Below are positions 61,043 through 64,000 of a stretch of DNA of 64,000 nt, piece by piece. The notes beneath the pieces are model-generated. The model saw nothing but the letters and a program-made list of their open reading frames with translations, did no database searches and was not told the origin of the DNA. A program made the translations under genes and the position numbers. The stretch is from Mycobacterium lepraemurium (GTDB lineage Bacteria; Actinomycetota; Actinomycetes; Mycobacteriales; Mycobacteriaceae): contig CP021238.1 of assembly GCA_002291465.1 (NCBI GenBank), positions 2,418,001-2,482,000 on the forward strand. The letters run 5' to 3'. The first letter of the stretch is position 1, and each line of letters opens with the position of its first letter.

Positions 61043-62434
61043 CTAGTGGGTGGCCCGGGTGGCGGCGTAAGAGACGGCCACCCCCGCCGCACTGAGCACG
61101 GTGAAGACGGTGAACAGCAGGTGGGCGGCCATCTCGTCACCCCCGGTGGCGGTGTTGACGACGACGCCGGCCAACCCGGCGCCGATCGCAGCGGAAGTCA
61201 GCTGGACGGTGTTGATCGCCGCCGAAGCGGCGCCGCCCTCGGCCGGGTCGTTGACCGACGCCATAGCCCGCGCCGACAGATGCGGCCAGGCCATCCCGAT
61301 GCCCGTGCCGGCGACCAGCAGCGCCACGGCCCACAGCGCGGCGGTCCAGACCGACCCGTCACCGTGCCGGGCCACCGCCCCCAGCGCCAGCCCGGACGCC
61401 GCCACGAGCGGCGCCACCATGACCACCCGTCCCACCGTGCACGGGTTCTCCAGGGACGCGCTGACGATCTCGCTGACCGTCCAGCCCAGCGCGAGCGCCG
61501 CTCCCAGGAAGCCGGCCGCGATCGGGGTGAAGTGGGCCAGCCGCTGATCGAACAGCGACACATAGGTGTTCACCATCGCGGCGGCCATCAGCACGCCCAT
61601 GGTCAGGTAGATCCACTTCAGCGGCCCGGGTGAGAACACGCTGGGCGGCAGGATGGCGGCGTGCATGCGCCAGTCGACGACCACGAACAGCCCGACCAGC
61701 ATGATCCCGGCCGCCAGTAGCCCGAAGGTCGCCGCGGTGTTGTGCGGGATCTGCGCCACGCTGACCGCCAGGGCGGCGACACCGATGATCAGCAGCGACC
61801 ACACCGGCACCTTCATCCGGGGTATGGCGGGGGCCGGGTCGACGCGGGCCATCGCGACCGGCACCAGCAGCGCCATCAGCGCGGTCAGGACGGCCATCAC
61901 CACGAAGGCCCAGCGCCAGATCCCGAGCTACGCGAACAGCCCGCCCGTCGCGGGCCTGACCACGGTCGCGACACCCCACATCGCCGACACCAGCGCCGAG
62001 CCGCGGGTCCACAACCAGCGTGGCAGCGCCAAGTTGATCACCGCGTAGCCTAGGCCGGCCAGCAAGCCGCCGGCCACCCCCTGCATGGCGCGCCCAGCAA
62101 TCAAAACATGCATATCGGGTGCCGCACCGCAAACCAGGCTGGCGATGCCGAACACGGCCAGCCCCAGCAGATACGACGCCCGCGCGCCGACGCGCAGCAG
62201 CATCGGATTGACCATGGTGGCCGCGACCACCGAGCCGACCAGATACAGCGTCGTCACCCACGCGTAGAGCCGACTGCCGCCGATCTCGGCGATGGTGTTG
62301 AGCAACAAGCTGGTGTTCAGGAACTCATTCGTGGCCTAGAGCGCCACGCCGCCGGCGAGCAGGATCGAGGTCCTCAGATACCTGGCGCCCAGCAGCTCTC
62401 GCCAGCCGCCGGTGATGGTCGCCGCATCTGTCAC
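61043..62434 (-). pseudogene. MFS drug-efflux transporter (Rv1634 counterpart), two stops
   Basis: 463 codons from GTG 62434 (VTDAATITGGWRELLG), all in one frame but with TAG at 62337-62335 (GGVAL-stop-ATNEFLN, probably from TAC) and TAG at 61930-61928 (GGLFA-stop-LGIWRWAF, probably from CAG). Fourteen-helix DHA-type exporter features remain: LYAWVTTLYLVGSVVAA, the motif A zone LRVGARASYLLG, and GRAMQGVAGG (motif C-like). Mtb Rv1634 is a putative multidrug exporter. Two independent nonsense changes and no frameshift show substitution-driven decay. Confidence 0.85.
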
Positions 62435-62491
62435 CCCTCCACCGTATGGCGTGCCGCGGCGATGCGAGCTGGAGATCGGTTGCCAGCAAAC

Positions 62492-64000
62492 TCATTTCAG
62501 GCCGACGGCGTCCATTCCGCGCAGCTCCTTCTTCAGGTCGGCGATCTCGTCGCGGAACCGCGCGGCGAGCTCGAACTGCAGGTCGCGGGCCGCGGCCATC
62601 ATCTGCGCGGTGAGGTCCTTGATCAGGTCGGCCAGCTCGGCGCGGGGCATGTTGGTGGTGTCGCGGCCCTCGACGATGCCGGCGCTGACGGCCCGGCCCG
62701 GCTCGCCCTGGGCGCGCCGCCCGCGGGACATGCTGCGCCCGGAGCCGATCTCGGCGGTGTCGGTGTCGTCGGCCTCCCGGTAGACCTGGTCGAGGATGTC
62801 GGCGATCTTCTTGCGCAGCGGCTGCGGATCGATGCCGTGGGCCTCGTTGTAGGCGATCTGCTTGGCCCGGCGCCGCTCGGTCTCGTCGATGGCCTCCTTC
62901 ATCGACTCGGTGATGGTGTCGGCGTACATGTGCACCTCGCCGGAGACGTTGCGGGCTGCGCGGCCGATGGTTTGAATCAGGCTGCGCGCGGACCGCAGGA
63001 AGCCTTCCTTGTCGGCATCCAGGATCGCCACCAGCGACACCTCGGGCAGGTCGAGGCCCTCACGCAGCAGGTTGATGCCGACAAGCACGTCGTACTCGCC
63101 CAGCCGCAGCTGGCGCAGCAGCTCCACCCGGCGCAACGTGTCGACCTCGGAGTGCAGGTAGCGCACCCGGATACCCATCTCCAGCAGGTAGTCGGTGAGG
63201 TCTTCGGCCATCTTCTTGGTCAGCGTCGTGACCAGCACCCGTTCGTCGGCCTCGGTGCGCTTGCGGATTTCGCCGATCAGGTCGTCGATCTGCCCCTTGG
63301 TCGGCTTGACCACCACCTTGGGATCGACCAGCCCGGTGGGGCGGATCACCTGCTCGACGAACTCGCCGCCGGTCTGGCCGAGTTCGTACGGGCCCGGGGT
63401 GGCCGACAGGTAGACCGTCTGGCCGATGCGGTCTGCGAACTCCTCCCAGGTGAGCGGGCGGTTGTCGCAGGCCGACGGCAGCCGGAACCCGTACTCGACC
63501 AGGTTGCGTTTGCGCGACATGTCGCCCTCGTACATGCCGCCGATCTGCGGGACGGTGACGTGGGACTCGTCGATGACCAGCAGGAAATCTTCCGGGAAGT
63601 AGTCGAGCAGGGTGGCCGGCGGCGAGCCCGGGCCTCGGCCGTCGATGTGGCGCGAATAGTTCTCGATGCCCGAGCAGAATCCGACCTGGCGCATCATCTC
63701 GATGTCGTAGTTGGTGCGCATCCGCAGCCGTTGGGCCTCCAGAAGCTTGCCCTGGCCCTCCAGTTCGGCCAGTCGCTCGGCCAGCTCCTGCTCGATCGTG
63801 GATATGGCGTGGGCCATTCTTTCCGGGCCGGCCACGTAGTGGGTGGCCGGGAAGATCCGCAGCGAGTCGACTTGGCGGATCACGTCGCCGGTCAGCGGGT
63901 GCAGGTAGTATAGCGCCTCGATCTCGTCGCCGAAGAACTCGATGCGTACGGCCAGCTCTTCGTAGGACGGGATGATCTCGACGGTGTCGCCGCGGACCCG
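62492..64000 (-). CDS. uvrB: excinuclease ABC subunit B (C-terminal part)
   Basis: Partial: the N-terminus lies beyond the right edge; 502 residues are visible. Helicase motifs are [17 protein letters not shown] (DExH), [54 protein letters not shown] and QTIGRAARN, and the C-terminal UVR domain ([39 protein letters not shown]) binds UvrC. UvrB verifies damage after UvrA loading. No lesion in the visible part. Confidence 0.96.
   Translation of the reverse strand, partial: RVRGDTVEIIPSYEELAVRIEFFGDEIEALYYLHPLTGDVIRQVDSLRIFPATHYVAGPERMAHAISTIEQELAERLAELEGQGKLLEAQRLRMRTNYDIEMMRQVGFCSGIENYSRHIDGRGPGSPPATLLDYFPEDFLLVIDESHVTVPQIGGMYEGDMSRKRNLVEYGFRLPSACDNRPLTWEEFADRIGQTVYLSATPGPYELGQTGGEFVEQVIRPTGLVDPKVVVKPTKGQIDDLIGEIRKRTEADERVLVTTLTKKMAEDLTDYLLEMGIRVRYLHSEVDTLRRVELLRQLRLGEYDVLVGINLLREGLDLPEVSLVAILDADKEGFLRSARSLIQTIGRAARNVSGEVHMYADTITESMKEAIDETERRRAKQIAYNEAHGIDPQPLRKKIADILDQVYREADDTDTAEIGSGRSMSRGRRAQGEPGRAVSAGIVEGRDTTNMPRAELADLIKDLTAQMMAAARDLQFELAARFRDEIADLKKELRGMDAVGLK

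Overview
The window is a high-GC (about 70%) mycobacterial chromosome segment. Gene order over most of it matches a reversed Mycobacterium tuberculosis (Mtb) block from about Rv1633 (uvrB) to Rv1668 (ABC-F), read here from right to left. Protein sequences, for example LysX, look like the M. avium complex. About eighteen genes carry nonsense codons, frameshifts or internal deletions, which points to a host-restricted, genome-decaying member of that complex. M. lepraemurium is my best guess, inferred from decay plus M. avium-like sequence and not proven.

Layout. (1) 1-1885: the N-terminal part of an Rv1683-like hydrolase/acyl-CoA synthetase and a small secreted protein. (2) 2361-12862: ten consecutive plus-strand genes, all broken: a small membrane protein, gluconate-2-dehydrogenase subunit 3, GMC oxidoreductase, GH15 glucoamylase-like enzyme, SDR, enolase-superfamily enzyme, PAS-ANTAR regulator, ABC-F ATPase and CYP139. 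(3) 12845-24869 (minus): an intact polyketide locus, read as type III PKS (pks10-like), six-domain type I PKS (pks7-like), minimal KS-AT-ACP PKS (pks9-like) and a second type III PKS (pks11-like). The pks8/pks17 module of Mtb is absent and the flanking P450 is dead. (4) 24978-33597 (minus): the complete arginine operon argCJBDFRGH, with an ARG-box-like palindrome placed between -35 and -10 elements upstream of argC. (5) 33645-37174: pheS-pheT. (6) 37371-40386: pseudogenes for a rhomboid-like membrane protein, an adenylate cyclase and an MpaB-type (DUF2236) protein. (7) 40373-42514 (minus): infC-rpmI-rplT-tsnR, with ATC as the infC start and a leader containing two hairpins that share a complementary 7-mer. 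(8) 42984-47892 (plus): lysX and an Rv1639c-type esterase. (9) 47978-53578: a TetR gene with an operator-like repeat, then broken homologues of Rv1355c (ThiF/nitroreductase) and Rv1354c (GGDEF-EAL), and a broken acyltransferase-like gene. This block lies elsewhere in Mtb. (10) 53957-64000: Rv1638A, uvrA with a PafBC-type promoter, an MBL-fold hydrolase, a universal stress protein, the LAM-capping mannosyltransferase capA, a broken MgtC-like gene, a broken MFS exporter and partial uvrB.

Retained genes are core functions (arginine, tRNA charging, translation, excision repair, lipid lysinylation, LAM capping) plus the polyketide enzymes. Accessory redox and carbohydrate genes, transport genes and both cyclic-nucleotide signalling enzymes are degraded. 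No tRNA, rRNA, insertion sequence or CRISPR array was recognised.
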